From an uncultured Acidimicrobiales bacterium (GTDB lineage Bacteria; Actinomycetota; Acidimicrobiia; Acidimicrobiales; SZUA-35): 13,385 nt of DNA. The stretch is taken from positions 1 to 13,385 of the forward strand of contig CALLIQ010000427.1 of the NCBI GenBank assembly GCA_938008925.1, given 5' to 3'. The translations under genes were made by a program, and so were the position numbers. This document shows, piece after piece, positions 1 through 6,886 of this stretch (position 1 is its first letter; every line of letters begins with the position of its first letter). The notes under the pieces were generated by a model that saw nothing but the letters and a program-made list of their open reading frames with translations, was not told where the DNA came from and searched no databases.

Positions 1-1
1 G

Positions 2-88
2 GCTGAGAGGTTCGGTACCAAACTACCCCGTGTGACGACCCTGTGTGACGGTAGTGCTGACGCGACCTCGGAGACACGCCGACGATGA
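2..88 (+). other. Possible 3' tail of an upstream gene, or non-coding leader
   Basis: One plus-strand frame is open from the left edge to a TGA at 86-88, which overlaps the ATG of the aldehyde dehydrogenase as ATGA. That would fit translational coupling to an upstream gene. The 28 encoded residues, ending in Glu-Thr-Arg-Arg-Arg, match no family I recognise. Their third codon positions are only about 57 percent G or C, lower than in the clear genes here. It may equally be a non-coding leader. I saw no convincing promoter; a weak GGAG lies at 70-73, 11 bases before the ATG. Confidence 0.2.
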
Positions 89-1545
89 GAACCGCCGACG
101 TAGGTGGCGTCAACGTTCCCGTCGATCACCTGATCGGTGGACGGTGGATCGGGTCGGACCAGACCTTCCCGACGAACTCGCCGCTCGACTGGGACCATGG
201 CCCGCTGGCCGATGTCGCCCGTGGCGATCAGGCCACGGCTGACGCGGCCGTCGGCGCCGCCGCCGAGGGATTCGAGACCTGGGGCCGATTCACACCGGCC
301 GAGCGGGCCGAGGTGCTCCATCGCCTGGCTGACCTGATCGAAGCGAACACCGACGAGATCGCCATGGTCGAGTCGCTCGACATGGCCTTCCTCCTCGCAT
401 CGATGCGCGCTCGCCTCGTCGCACGGGGCGCACTCAACTTCCGCCTCTACGCCGACTTGGTCGTTGAACACGCGGAGCGCGACTGGGATGCGAAGAACAT
501 GCGCAATGTCGTGCAGCGCATGCCCGCCGGGCCCGCCGTCGTGATCACACCCTGGAACGCTCCGTTCATGCTGAGCACCTGGAAGCTCGCGCCAGCGCTG
601 GCGGCGGGCAACACGGTGATTCACAAACCCGCCGAGTGGTCGCCGTTGTCGGCTGCCCTCCTCGCCGAACTGACCATCGAGGCCGGGTTCCCGGACGGTG
701 CGTACAACCTGGTGCAAGGCATCGGCGAGGAGGTCGGAGCCGCCCTCGTCGCCGATGACCGCGTCCGCCGCATCACCTTCACCGGATCGCCCGTCACCGC
801 CCGTCACATCGGTCGGGCCGCGGCTGAGAACATCGTTCCGTTCACCGCCGAGCTCGGTGGCAAGGGCCCGCTGATGGTCTTTGCCGATTCCGATCTCGAT
901 GCCGCCGCCCACCGTGCCGCCTGGCAGTTCGACGACTCTGGTCAGGTGTGTCTCGCCGGAACCCGACTGCTGGTCGAGGCATCGGTGCGCGACGAGTTCC
1001 TCGAGCGCTTCAACGCACACGCGGACGCGATGGTGATGGGCGACTCGCGCGACGAAGCGACCGACATCGCCCCGATGGTGCATCCCGAGCATCGGGCAGC
1101 AGTCGATGGATTCGTCACTCGGGCCCGCGAGGCGGGTGACACGATCCTTCGCGGCGGACATCTCGTCGAAGGCTCCCTGCACTACGAACCCACGTTGATC
1201 GAGCCGCTGTCGAACGACAGTGAAGTGGTCCAGAGCGAGATCTTCGGGCCCGTGCTGACGATCCAGACCTTCTCCGATGAAGCGGAAGCGATCGAGTTGG
1301 CGAACAGCACCGCATACGGACTCTCAGCCATCGTCTACACGACCTCGGCCGAACGAGCCGAGCGCGTCGGTCGAGCGCTTCGATGCGGCCTCGTCTGGGT
1401 CAATACGTTCCTGGTTCGCGATTTGACCGCACCGTTCGGTGGCTGTGGGATCAGCGGCATCGGCCGTGAGGGCGGCGACCACGCCCTCGAGTTCCACAGC
1501 GACCTGAAGACCCTCATGATCCTGAACGACTCCGTCCCGAACTGA
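85..1545 (+). CDS. NAD(P)-dependent aldehyde dehydrogenase, hydroxymuconic-semialdehyde dehydrogenase-like
   Basis: This 486-residue cytosolic enzyme oxidises an aldehyde to the carboxylic acid with NAD(P)+. The ALDH landmarks are all present: PWNAPF with Asn158, Lys181 in HKPAEWSP, general-base Glu256 in ELGGKGP, nucleophile Cys289 in GQVCLAGTR, and EIFGPV at 385-390. The C-terminal block (RDLTAPFGG, then SGIGREGG) resembles 5-carboxymethyl-2-hydroxymuconate and 2-hydroxymuconate/2-aminomuconate semialdehyde dehydrogenases (HpaE, DmpC, AmnC types), so an aromatic meta-cleavage product or similar semialdehyde is a reasonable substrate guess. ATG 85 is the only good start, because in-frame stops lie at 52-54 and 58-60. 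The stop lies inside a tandem repeat. An aminotransferase follows after 73 bases; together they could turn an amine into an acid. The family is certain, the substrate is not. Confidence 0.95.
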   Translation: MRTADVGGVNVPVDHLIGGRWIGSDQTFPTNSPLDWDHGPLADVARGDQATADAAVGAAAEGFETWGRFTPAERAEVLHRLADLIEANTDEIAMVESLDMAFLLASMRARLVARGALNFRLYADLVVEHAERDWDAKNMRNVVQRMPAGPAVVITPWNAPFMLSTWKLAPALAAGNTVIHKPAEWSPLSAALLAELTIEAGFPDGAYNLVQGIGEEVGAALVADDRVRRITFTGSPVTARHIGRAAAENIVPFTAELGGKGPLMVFADSDLDAAAHRAAWQFDDSGQVCLAGTRLLVEASVRDEFLERFNAHADAMVMGDSRDEATDIAPMVHPEHRAAVDGFVTRAREAGDTILRGGHLVEGSLHYEPTLIEPLSNDSEVVQSEIFGPVLTIQTFSDEAEAIELANSTAYGLSAIVYTTSAERAERVGRALRCGLVWVNTFLVRDLTAPFGGCGISGIGREGGDHALEFHSDLKTLMILNDSVPN

Positions 1546-1589
1546 ACGACTCCATCCCGAACTGAACGTCCCGAACTGAACGTCCCGAA
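1522..1589 (+). repeat. Tandem repeat across the aldehyde dehydrogenase stop codon
   Basis: There are two 20-bp units (1522-1541 and 1542-1561, one mismatch) of ctgaacgactccrtcccgaa. They are followed by two identical 14-bp units (1562-1575, 1576-1589) that lack the internal six bases. The first unit encodes the last ALDH residues and the TGA at 1543-1545 lies in the second. The array fills most of the gap before the aminotransferase without touching its ribosome binding site. It looks like slippage-generated duplication; no function is evident. Confidence 0.9.
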
Positions 1590-1605
1590 TCGAACCTGCG
1601 CACCC

Positions 1606-1611
1606 GAGGAG
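1606..1611 (+). promoter_or_regulatory. Ribosome binding site of the aminotransferase
   Basis: GAGGAG lies 7 bases before ATG 1619 and fixes that start. It is the clearest Shine-Dalgarno sequence in the window, where several other genes have none. It supports translation from a multi-gene message starting upstream of the aldehyde dehydrogenase. Confidence 0.8.
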
Positions 1612-1618
1612 ACCACCG

Positions 1619-2836
1619 ATGACGACCCCACGATTGATCCATCCCTTCGCAAAGCCTGCGAAGGAGACCTTTCGCAATCTCGTGAAGGCCGAGGGTGTCC
1701 GATTGTGGGATGACCAGGGCCGCGAGTACATCGATGCTCTCGGCAGCCTCTGGTATTGCCAGGTCGGCTATGGCCGCGACGAGATCGCCGACGCCGTCGA
1801 CGCGCAGCTCCGCACCCTCAACTACAACGTCTTCGACCCGTGGGCGAACGCCACGACCGAAGCCGCGGCAGCCCGGATCGCGGACGTGTCGCCTCTGCCA
1901 GACGCTCGGGTCTTCCTGTGCGGCTCGGGTTCGGAGTCGGTCGACACGGCGTTCAAGATCACCCGCCTCGTTCCGCAGCTCAAGGGCGAGCCCGATCGCC
2001 AGATCGTGCTCCGTCGTGGCCGCGTCTACCACGGCGTCAACATGGCGGGAACGTCGCTCCAGGGCATCGCTCCGAACCGCGAGAACTGGGGTGAGCTGGT
2101 TCCTCACGTCATGGAGATCGATCCCGACGACATCGAGTCGGCGGCACGCATCTTCGCCGAGCACGGCGAACGAATCGCCGGCGTCATCTGCGAACCCGTT
2201 CAGGGGGCCGGTGGCGTTCACCCACCGACCGACGACTATCTCCGACGGCTGCGGGAGCTGTGCACCAAGGCCGGCGCACTGCTGATCTTTGACGAGGTGA
2301 TCTGCGGATTCGGGCGGACGGGGGAGTGGTTCGCCGCCCAGACCTACGACATCGAGCCCGACCTCATGACCTTCGCCAAGGGCGTGACGAGCGGCTACCA
2401 ACCGCTGGGTGGTGTGATCGTGTCGCGGGGCGTCTGCGACGTGCTCGAATCCGATCCCGAGTATCTCTTCCGCCATGGCTACACCTACAGCGGTCATCCG
2501 GCAGGAGCCGCCGCCGCCATCGCCAACATCGACATCATCGAACGCGACGGATTGGTCGAGCGAGCGAGCGGCATTGGTGAGCGATTCCACGCGGGCCTGA
2601 GCGCACTCGTCGGCGATGGTCGGCTCTCTGCGCTGCGCGGGGTCGGCGCGATCTGGGCCGCCAAGCTCCCCGAGGGCACCGAGCCGCATCAGACGGTCGC
2701 CATCCGTGACGCGATGCTCGACAAGGGCGTGATCTGTCGTCCGATCGGCGACAGCCTCGCGTTCTGCCCGCCGCTGGTGATCGAGGATGCAGACATCGAC
2801 CGCTGCCTCGACGTGCTCGCCGACTGCATCGACTGA
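1619..2836 (+). CDS. Class III PLP-dependent aminotransferase (omega-amino acid:pyruvate type)
   Basis: This 405-residue PLP enzyme moves an amino group between an amine or omega-amino acid and a keto acid such as pyruvate. Class III motifs are visible: GSGSESVDTAFK at 102-113 (cofactor phosphate region), EPVQGAGG at 192-199, FDEVICGFGRTG at 224-235 with Asp225 for the pyridine nitrogen, and Lys254 in TFAKGVTSGYQPLGG as the Schiff-base lysine. SGHP at 291-294 is the usual downstream motif. At 405 residues it is somewhat shorter than many members, with a compact C-terminus, but it looks complete. It sits between a semialdehyde dehydrogenase and a RidA protein. Making an aldehyde for the first and being protected from, or assisted by, the second is a plausible role. 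Candidate donors include beta-alanine, taurine, GABA and polyamine fragments; none can be chosen from sequence alone. Confidence 0.93.
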   Translation: MTTPRLIHPFAKPAKETFRNLVKAEGVRLWDDQGREYIDALGSLWYCQVGYGRDEIADAVDAQLRTLNYNVFDPWANATTEAAAARIADVSPLPDARVFLCGSGSESVDTAFKITRLVPQLKGEPDRQIVLRRGRVYHGVNMAGTSLQGIAPNRENWGELVPHVMEIDPDDIESAARIFAEHGERIAGVICEPVQGAGGVHPPTDDYLRRLRELCTKAGALLIFDEVICGFGRTGEWFAAQTYDIEPDLMTFAKGVTSGYQPLGGVIVSRGVCDVLESDPEYLFRHGYTYSGHPAGAAAAIANIDIIERDGLVERASGIGERFHAGLSALVGDGRLSALRGVGAIWAAKLPEGTEPHQTVAIRDAMLDKGVICRPIGDSLAFCPPLVIEDADIDRCLDVLADCID

Positions 2837-2850
2837 GCTCGCACCGAGCT
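2836..2850 (+). terminator. Small hairpin at the aminotransferase stop codon, weak terminator candidate
   Basis: AGCTCG-CAC-CGAGCT is a perfect 6-bp inverted repeat with a 3-base loop, beginning at the last base of the TGA. No T-tract follows (the next bases are ggcgccggcc), so intrinsic termination is uncertain. It could instead protect the 3' end or be chance in GC-rich DNA. Confidence 0.3.
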
Positions 2851-2862
2851 GGCGCCGGCCTC

Positions 2863-2892
2863 GCACCTCACGAATCGACGATCGTCAGGTGC
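2863..2892. promoter_or_regulatory. 30-bp imperfect inverted repeat upstream of the RidA gene
   Basis: The arms GCACCT-C-ACGA and TCGT-C-AGGTGC pair over 10 of 11 positions with one C-C mismatch, around an 8-base centre. Its right half also contains the perfect 10-bp palindrome GACGATCGTC (2877-2886). It ends one base before the putative -35 of the RidA promoter, the place expected for an operator. An alternative is a Rho-independent-like stem ending the aminotransferase message, but there is no T-run. Confidence 0.45.
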
Positions 2893-2893
2893 C

Positions 2894-2921
2894 TTGGTGC
2901 GCGCCCGCGGTCTGTCACACT
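2894..2921 (+). promoter_or_regulatory. Putative leaderless promoter of the RidA gene
   Basis: TTGGTG (2894-2899), a 16-bp spacer and CACACT (2916-2921) match TTGnnn and xAxxxT. The -10 ends six bases before ATG 2928, so transcription could begin on the start codon itself. No Shine-Dalgarno sequence is visible. The individual match is weak; its value is that four other genes here have the same arrangement. Confidence 0.4.
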
Positions 2922-2924
2922 CCG

Positions 2925-3284
2925 ATGATGAGCATCGAACGTCATCACACCTCCGCCCGTGCCAGCGGCATCGTCATCAATGACGGCATCGTCTATCTCT
3001 CCGGACAGGTGGCGGCCGATCCGGAGGCCGACATCACCGAGCAGACCCGTTCGACGCTCGAGCGAGTCGATGCCTTGCTGACCGAGGCAGGGAGCGACCG
3101 CGAGCACCTGCTGACGGCCACGATCTTCTTGCGCGACATCGACAACCACTTCGCCCTGATGAACGAGGTGTGGAACGCCTGGGTGCCGGAGGGGCACGCG
3201 CCAGCCCGGGCCTGCGTCGAAGCGCACATGGCTCGCTCGGCTCTGCTGGTCGAGATCTGTGTGACCGCCGCCGTCGCCGGCTGA
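2925..3284 (+). CDS. RidA (YjgF/YER057c/UK114) family enamine/imine deaminase
   Basis: This 119-residue cytosolic protein belongs to the Rid family, which hydrolyses reactive enamines and imines such as 2-aminoacrylate made by PLP enzymes. Some relatives are 2-aminomuconate deaminases in amino-aromatic breakdown. LSGQV at 25-29, Arg95 in the PARAC motif (carboxylate binding) and Glu110 in LLVEICV lie 15 residues apart, the same spacing as Arg105 and Glu120 of E. coli RidA, so deaminase activity is likely retained. Members normally form trimers. Two adjacent ATGs (2925, 2928) are possible starts; 2928 better fits the leaderless promoter. A reading frame extending further 5' overlaps the aminotransferase and has no family similarity. 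The PLP aminotransferase upstream and the monooxygenase 12 bases downstream suggest a dedicated pathway role. Confidence 0.9.
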   Translation: MMSIERHHTSARASGIVINDGIVYLSGQVAADPEADITEQTRSTLERVDALLTEAGSDREHLLTATIFLRDIDNHFALMNEVWNAWVPEGHAPARACVEAHMARSALLVEICVTAAVAG

Positions 3285-3286
3285 TC

Positions 3287-3300
3287 ACACGCGTTCGTGT
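3287..3300 (+). promoter_or_regulatory. Hairpin enclosing the GTG start of the flavin monooxygenase
   Basis: ACACG-CGTT-CGTGT forms a 5-bp stem whose right arm contains the GTG start codon (3297-3299). It begins three bases after the RidA stop. Ribosomes finishing RidA would melt it, so it could couple the two genes. The stem is short and may be fortuitous. Confidence 0.3.
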
Positions 3301-4556
3301 CGAGGCCACTTCGCATCGCCGTCGTCGGCTTCGGCATGGGCGGGTCGGCGTTGGCGTGGCGACTCGCCGAGGCCGGCAACGAGGTGGTGGTCTTCGAACA
3401 GGCACCGTCGACCGGCCCCGTGGGTGCCGGAATCTTGTTGCAGCCGAACGGGCAAGCGGTGCTCGAACACTTCGGAATGCTGGACGAGGTCGAGGCGCTC
3501 GGCACCACGATCACAGGGCTCGACGCTCGGCATCGATCCGGTCGCCGCCTCACGACGCTCGACTACTCGATGCTCGGCTCGCCATCCCTCGGGTCGCCGT
3601 CTCTCGGGCCCGGTCTGCACGGCATCGGGATCATGCGGAGCTCGCTCTTCTCGTTGTTCGCACAGCGTTGCGAGCGGGCGGGCGTCGAGGTGGCGACCGG
3701 TCATCGCGTGGAGCGCTATCGCCAAACGGGCGAAGAGGTCGAGCCGCTGAACGAAACCGGCGAGTCGCTCGGTTCGTTCGATCTGTTGGTGGCGTCCGAC
3801 GGCTCGAACTCGCGTCTTCGCTCTCACGCGGTCGAGACCAACCCGGCACTTCGGGCGAGGGTCATCGACTACGCCTACGGAGCGATGTGGATGGCGGCGC
3901 CCTTCGTCGGGGACCAGCACCGTCTCGTCCAAGTCGTCGATCGGAGCGGCCGCTTGATCGGCATGCTCCCCGTGGGAGACGGCAGGTGCAGCTTCTTCTG
4001 GGGGATCCGACTCGAGGAGCAAGCGTCGATCGAGGCTGCGGGACTCGCGTCGTGGCAACGCCAGGTGAGCGAGTTCTCAGCCGAAGCGGGCGCGATCGCG
4101 AACGCCGTGCCGTCGCTGTCGGAGGCGACGTTCTCGACCTATCGAACCGCTCGAATGAACCTGCCGGTCGATGGACGGGTGGTGTTCGTCGGCGACGCTG
4201 CACACGCGACCAGCCCGCACCTGGGCCAAGGTCTCAATCTGGCGCTGGTGGATGCGGTGGTGCTCGCCGAGGCACTCGAACGCCACGCCGAGCACCGAGA
4301 CGCACTGGACGACTATGCGCAGCGACGGCGGGCGACGACTCGCTTCTACACCCAGATGACCGGCTTTCTGACGCCGTTCTTCCAGACCTCGAACCCGGCC
4401 CTGCGGGTGATGCGCGACCTCGCACTGCCGGTCATGCCGCTGGTTCCCGGACTGCGTTCGCACATGGCGCTCACGATGTCGGGACTCAAGCGATCCTGGC
4501 TGTCACCCATTCGGCCACGCCGTGGGCTCAGGTCTGATCCACCCCACTGGCGTTGA
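3297..4556 (+). CDS. FAD-dependent monooxygenase, group A (p-hydroxybenzoate hydroxylase fold)
   Basis: This 419-residue soluble flavoprotein probably hydroxylates an aromatic or related substrate with O2 and NAD(P)H. The three fingerprints of the fold are present: GFGMGG at 11-16 with a Glu (FEQ) ending the second strand, the DG motif (VASDGSNSRLRS, 166-176), and the GD motif (VVFVGDAAHATSPHLGQG, 295-312) that binds the flavin ribityl chain. GAGILLQPNG at 43-52 is typical of the 6-hydroxynicotinate/salicylate hydroxylase branch; the exact substrate is unknown. A five-residue internal duplication (GSPSL twice, 94-103) occurs on a surface-like stretch. The GTG start follows the RidA stop by 12 bases with no good ribosome binding site, so coupling is likely. 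The last three residues and the stop are encoded in a 15-bp tandem repeat and overlap the convergent c-di-GMP gene by 29 bp. Confidence 0.92.
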   Translation: MSRPLRIAVVGFGMGGSALAWRLAEAGNEVVVFEQAPSTGPVGAGILLQPNGQAVLEHFGMLDEVEALGTTITGLDARHRSGRRLTTLDYSMLGSPSLGSPSLGPGLHGIGIMRSSLFSLFAQRCERAGVEVATGHRVERYRQTGEEVEPLNETGESLGSFDLLVASDGSNSRLRSHAVETNPALRARVIDYAYGAMWMAAPFVGDQHRLVQVVDRSGRLIGMLPVGDGRCSFFWGIRLEEQASIEAAGLASWQRQVSEFSAEAGAIANAVPSLSEATFSTYRTARMNLPVDGRVVFVGDAAHATSPHLGQGLNLALVDAVVLAEALERHAEHRDALDDYAQRRRATTRFYTQMTGFLTPFFQTSNPALRVMRDLALPVMPLVPGLRSHMALTMSGLKRSWLSPIRPRRGLRSDPPHWR

Positions 4557-6840
4557 TTGCATTGGCGTTGATTGCATCGGTGTTGATTGCATCAGTGTTG
4601 ACTGCACTGGCGTTGACTGCATTGGCGTTGACCGACTCGAGGCGCAACAGAAACTCCTCGGGTCGGAGGGCGTGGCTGAACAAGAAGCCCTGTCCGGTCG
4701 TGCAGCCGGCCTCGATGAGCACGTCGGCTTGCTCCTGCGACTCGATGCCTTCGGCGACCACGTTCAAGTCGAGGCGATGAGCCAAGTCGACGATCGAGTC
4801 GACGACGGCCCGTTCGCGCTGTCGGGATGGAGCCGCGTCGACGAACCGACGGTCGATCTTGATCTCCGACACGGGGAGGTCGACCAGGCGGGCAAAGGAG
4901 GAGTAGCCGGTCCCGAAGTCATCGATCGACAGCTGAACCCCGAGTTCGGCCAGCTCGCTGATGACGTCGGAGGCGATCGCGTACTCCTCCATGATGTCGC
5001 TCTCGGTGATCTCGATGATGAGTTGCGACGCCGGGAGACCTTCGTCGGCCAGGATCGTCGCGACTCGCGCTGCGAAGTCCTTGTCGAACAGGGACACCAT
5101 CGACACATTGACGGCGACCGAGAACGGGTGGTCGGGCCTCGATGCAGCACCCGCCATCTCGACCGCCTGACGGATCACACGATCGGCAAACGCGCCGTGG
5201 GCGTTCGACAACGTGATGAGGTGCATGAATGCGCCGGGACGCAGCACGCCGTGCTTCGGGCTGTTCCAACGGATGAGCCCCTCGGCACCCACGATCGTGC
5301 GGGTCCGCAGGTCGACCTTTGGCTGGAACGACAGCTCGAACTCCTCGTTCTCGAGAGCGGTGCTCAGCGCGGCCGACAACTCGAGGTCGAGTGAGCTGCT
5401 CTGTTCCATGTCCGGCGCATACGACAGATGGAGCTGGCCCCGCCGCTTGGCCTGGTACATCGCGATGTCGCCTCGGCGAAGTACGTCCTCGGTCGTCTCA
5501 GCGTCGGTGGGGGCGATGACGCTGCCGATGGAGACCTGTGTCGAAACGGTCAACTCGCCGAGTTGCATCGGAGCGGACGTCTTCTCGCCGATCGCTCGGA
5601 CCACGTTGTCGATGTTCATCGGGTCATCGACCAGTACGGCGAACTCATCACCACCGAGGCGGCACACCAGGTCGCCGGGGCTCGCCTCGGTGATGCGGTC
5701 GGCGAGGTTTTGGAGCACCGCGTCGCCGGTGGAATGGCCGAGCGAGTCGTTGATCTCCTTGAACCGGTCGACGTCGAGCATCAGCAGTCCGAACGGTGAA
5801 CCGGCGATCGCGACATCGCCGAGGCGCTCCTCGAGCTCGGCGATGAGGACGTAGCGATTCGACAGGCCGGTCACCGAGTCGACCCGAGCCTGGGTTTGCA
5901 TCAGTGCTTCCTCAGCGACGATGTCGGTCGCGTCGATGCAGTGCCCATAGAGCGTTCGAACGCCCTGATCATCGACGATCAAGCGGTTGACCATGTTGAG
6001 CCAGACCCAGCCGCCGTCCTTGTGTGAATGGCGAGCCAGGCGCACGTACTCGCGGCCGACCACGAGATCGTCGGTGTCGATCCAGAAGGCCTCGAGGTCG
6101 TCGGGATGGATGAACTCCCTCGGGTCTCTGGTCATCCATTCCTCAGCCGACCAGCCGACGATGCGGGAGATGTTCGGCGAGACCCAGGTGAGTTCGCCAC
6201 GATCCGGGTCGGCGGTGAGGACCACGGCCGAGATCGAGTCGAGCAGTTCTGCGTGCTTGCGTTCGTTCTCCTCGACCCGGCGCCAGATGGTCTCTCCAGT
6301 GAGCGTCCGGAGGGCGATGAGCCCGAAGACCGCAGCGAGCGTGGCCGGCCAGAACGGCTGATCGGTGACGATGCCGACGAGAGCGAGACCGACCCCGATA
6401 CCCGTCGAAATGGCGTGGGTCAGGCGGGGGAGACGCGACAGCGTCGGATCGGTTGCGCTCACGGCGTAGATCACCACGCACGGCATCCAAATGTTCGGTT
6501 CGACCACGGCGCCGAGCAGACATGCTGCTGAGTCGTGGAGCGGACGCGTGGCGGACACACGCATCGACGGGGCGATGCGGTGCCAGAGCAGCTGGACCGG
6601 AATGAGCCCGATGAGCAGCGCCAGCAGTCCGGGGCGGTTGTCGATGCCGGGAATGACGGCGACGACGGCGGCGAAGAACGCGAACATCGCTGCCCACGCC
6701 ATGCGAATGGGCGCGGGCAGATCTCGATTGCGGGCACCGGGACCGAGGTCGGTCGCGGAGTCACGAAGTGCCGATCGCCCAGACGGAGTCGTCTCGTTCA
6801 TCGCACTCTTCATCGGCACGATCTGGTCAAAAATGACCAC
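4528..6840 (-). CDS. Membrane PAS-GGDEF-EAL cyclic-di-GMP turnover protein
   Basis: This 770-residue inner-membrane regulator could make and/or degrade c-di-GMP. An N-terminal region of about six hydrophobic segments (roughly 43-64, 70-86, 105-129, 143-159, 163-180) is followed by a PAS domain (about 197-310), GGDEF (320-475) and EAL (484-735). The cyclase signature GGDEF (396-400) and metal site (DVDRFKEIND, 356-365) are intact. The inhibitory RxxD motif before it is SPGD, so product inhibition is probably lost. The EAL motif reads EGL (520-522), but Glu520, Asn578, Glu610, Asp640, Asp641, Lys661, Glu697 and Gln717 follow the same spacing as the catalytic residues of RocR, so phosphodiesterase activity is likely. 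The C-terminus (about 737-766) is a pentapeptide repeat encoded by tandem DNA. The start is uncertain: GTG 6840, or in-frame ATG 6813 or 6801; the last has a GAAGAG five bases upstream. Confidence 0.94.
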   Translation of the reverse strand: MVIFDQIVPMKSAMNETTPSGRSALRDSATDLGPGARNRDLPAPIRMAWAAMFAFFAAVVAVIPGIDNRPGLLALLIGLIPVQLLWHRIAPSMRVSATRPLHDSAACLLGAVVEPNIWMPCVVIYAVSATDPTLSRLPRLTHAISTGIGVGLALVGIVTDQPFWPATLAAVFGLIALRTLTGETIWRRVEENERKHAELLDSISAVVLTADPDRGELTWVSPNISRIVGWSAEEWMTRDPREFIHPDDLEAFWIDTDDLVVGREYVRLARHSHKDGGWVWLNMVNRLIVDDQGVRTLYGHCIDATDIVAEEALMQTQARVDSVTGLSNRYVLIAELEERLGDVAIAGSPFGLLMLDVDRFKEINDSLGHSTGDAVLQNLADRITEASPGDLVCRLGGDEFAVLVDDPMNIDNVVRAIGEKTSAPMQLGELTVSTQVSIGSVIAPTDAETTEDVLRRGDIAMYQAKRRGQLHLSYAPDMEQSSSLDLELSAALSTALENEEFELSFQPKVDLRTRTIVGAEGLIRWNSPKHGVLRPGAFMHLITLSNAHGAFADRVIRQAVEMAGAASRPDHPFSVAVNVSMVSLFDKDFAARVATILADEGLPASQLIIEITESDIMEEYAIASDVISELAELGVQLSIDDFGTGYSSFARLVDLPVSEIKIDRRFVDAAPSRQRERAVVDSIVDLAHRLDLNVVAEGIESQEQADVLIEAGCTTGQGFLFSHALRPEEFLLRLESVNANAVNASAVNTDAINTDAINANAINASGVDQT
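4545..4634. repeat. Six-unit 15-bp tandem repeat shared by two convergent genes
   Basis: Six contiguous units with plus-strand consensus caytggcgttgaytg begin at 4545, 4560, 4575, 4590, 4605 and 4620; they differ by a few transitions. On the plus strand each unit has a TGA in the monooxygenase frame, and the first supplies its stop (4554-4556). On the minus strand the units encode the [V/I]-N-[A/T]-x-A tail of the GGDEF-EAL protein. Changing unit number would lengthen or shorten that tail in frame while leaving the monooxygenase unchanged. Confidence 0.95.
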
Positions 6841-6850
6841 AGCATGAGAC

Positions 6851-6880
6851 TTGGTGGGTGCTCGGAGAGCGTGCGATCCT
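6851..6880 (+). promoter_or_regulatory. Putative leaderless promoter of the EtaA-like monooxygenase
   Basis: TTGGTG (6851-6856), an 18-bp spacer and GATCCT (6875-6880), then six bases to GTG 6887. It lies in the short gap between this gene and the divergent c-di-GMP gene. It argues for GTG 6887 over the upstream in-frame TTG 6851, which would put the start codon on the -35. Confidence 0.45.
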
Positions 6881-6886
6881 GCGCCG

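Noticed and set aside
1522..1589. CRISPR-like or regulatory repeat array after the aldehyde dehydrogenase
   Set aside because: Units are contiguous with no spacers, of unequal length and partly coding, so this is a simple tandem duplication.
1514..2866. A 450-codon open frame on the minus strand opposite the aminotransferase
   Set aside because: The plus strand has a complete class III aminotransferase with all catalytic motifs and a good ribosome binding site. The minus frame has no recognisable domain and is the usual antisense openness of high-GC genes.
3170..4537. A 455-codon plus-strand frame overlapping RidA and the flavin monooxygenase
   Set aside because: The product is extremely Arg/Gly-rich and without motifs, while the overlapping frame has the three flavin-hydroxylase fingerprints.
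4522..5394. A 290-codon plus-strand frame starting in the 15-bp repeat
   Set aside because: Its repetitive N-terminus is only the minisatellite read in another frame, and the rest is antisense to the EAL domain.
6851..6886. TTG 6851 as the start of the EtaA-like monooxygenase
   Set aside because: The added 12 residues match nothing in the family and the codon coincides with a likely -35. GTG 6887 fits the family N-terminus and promoter spacing.
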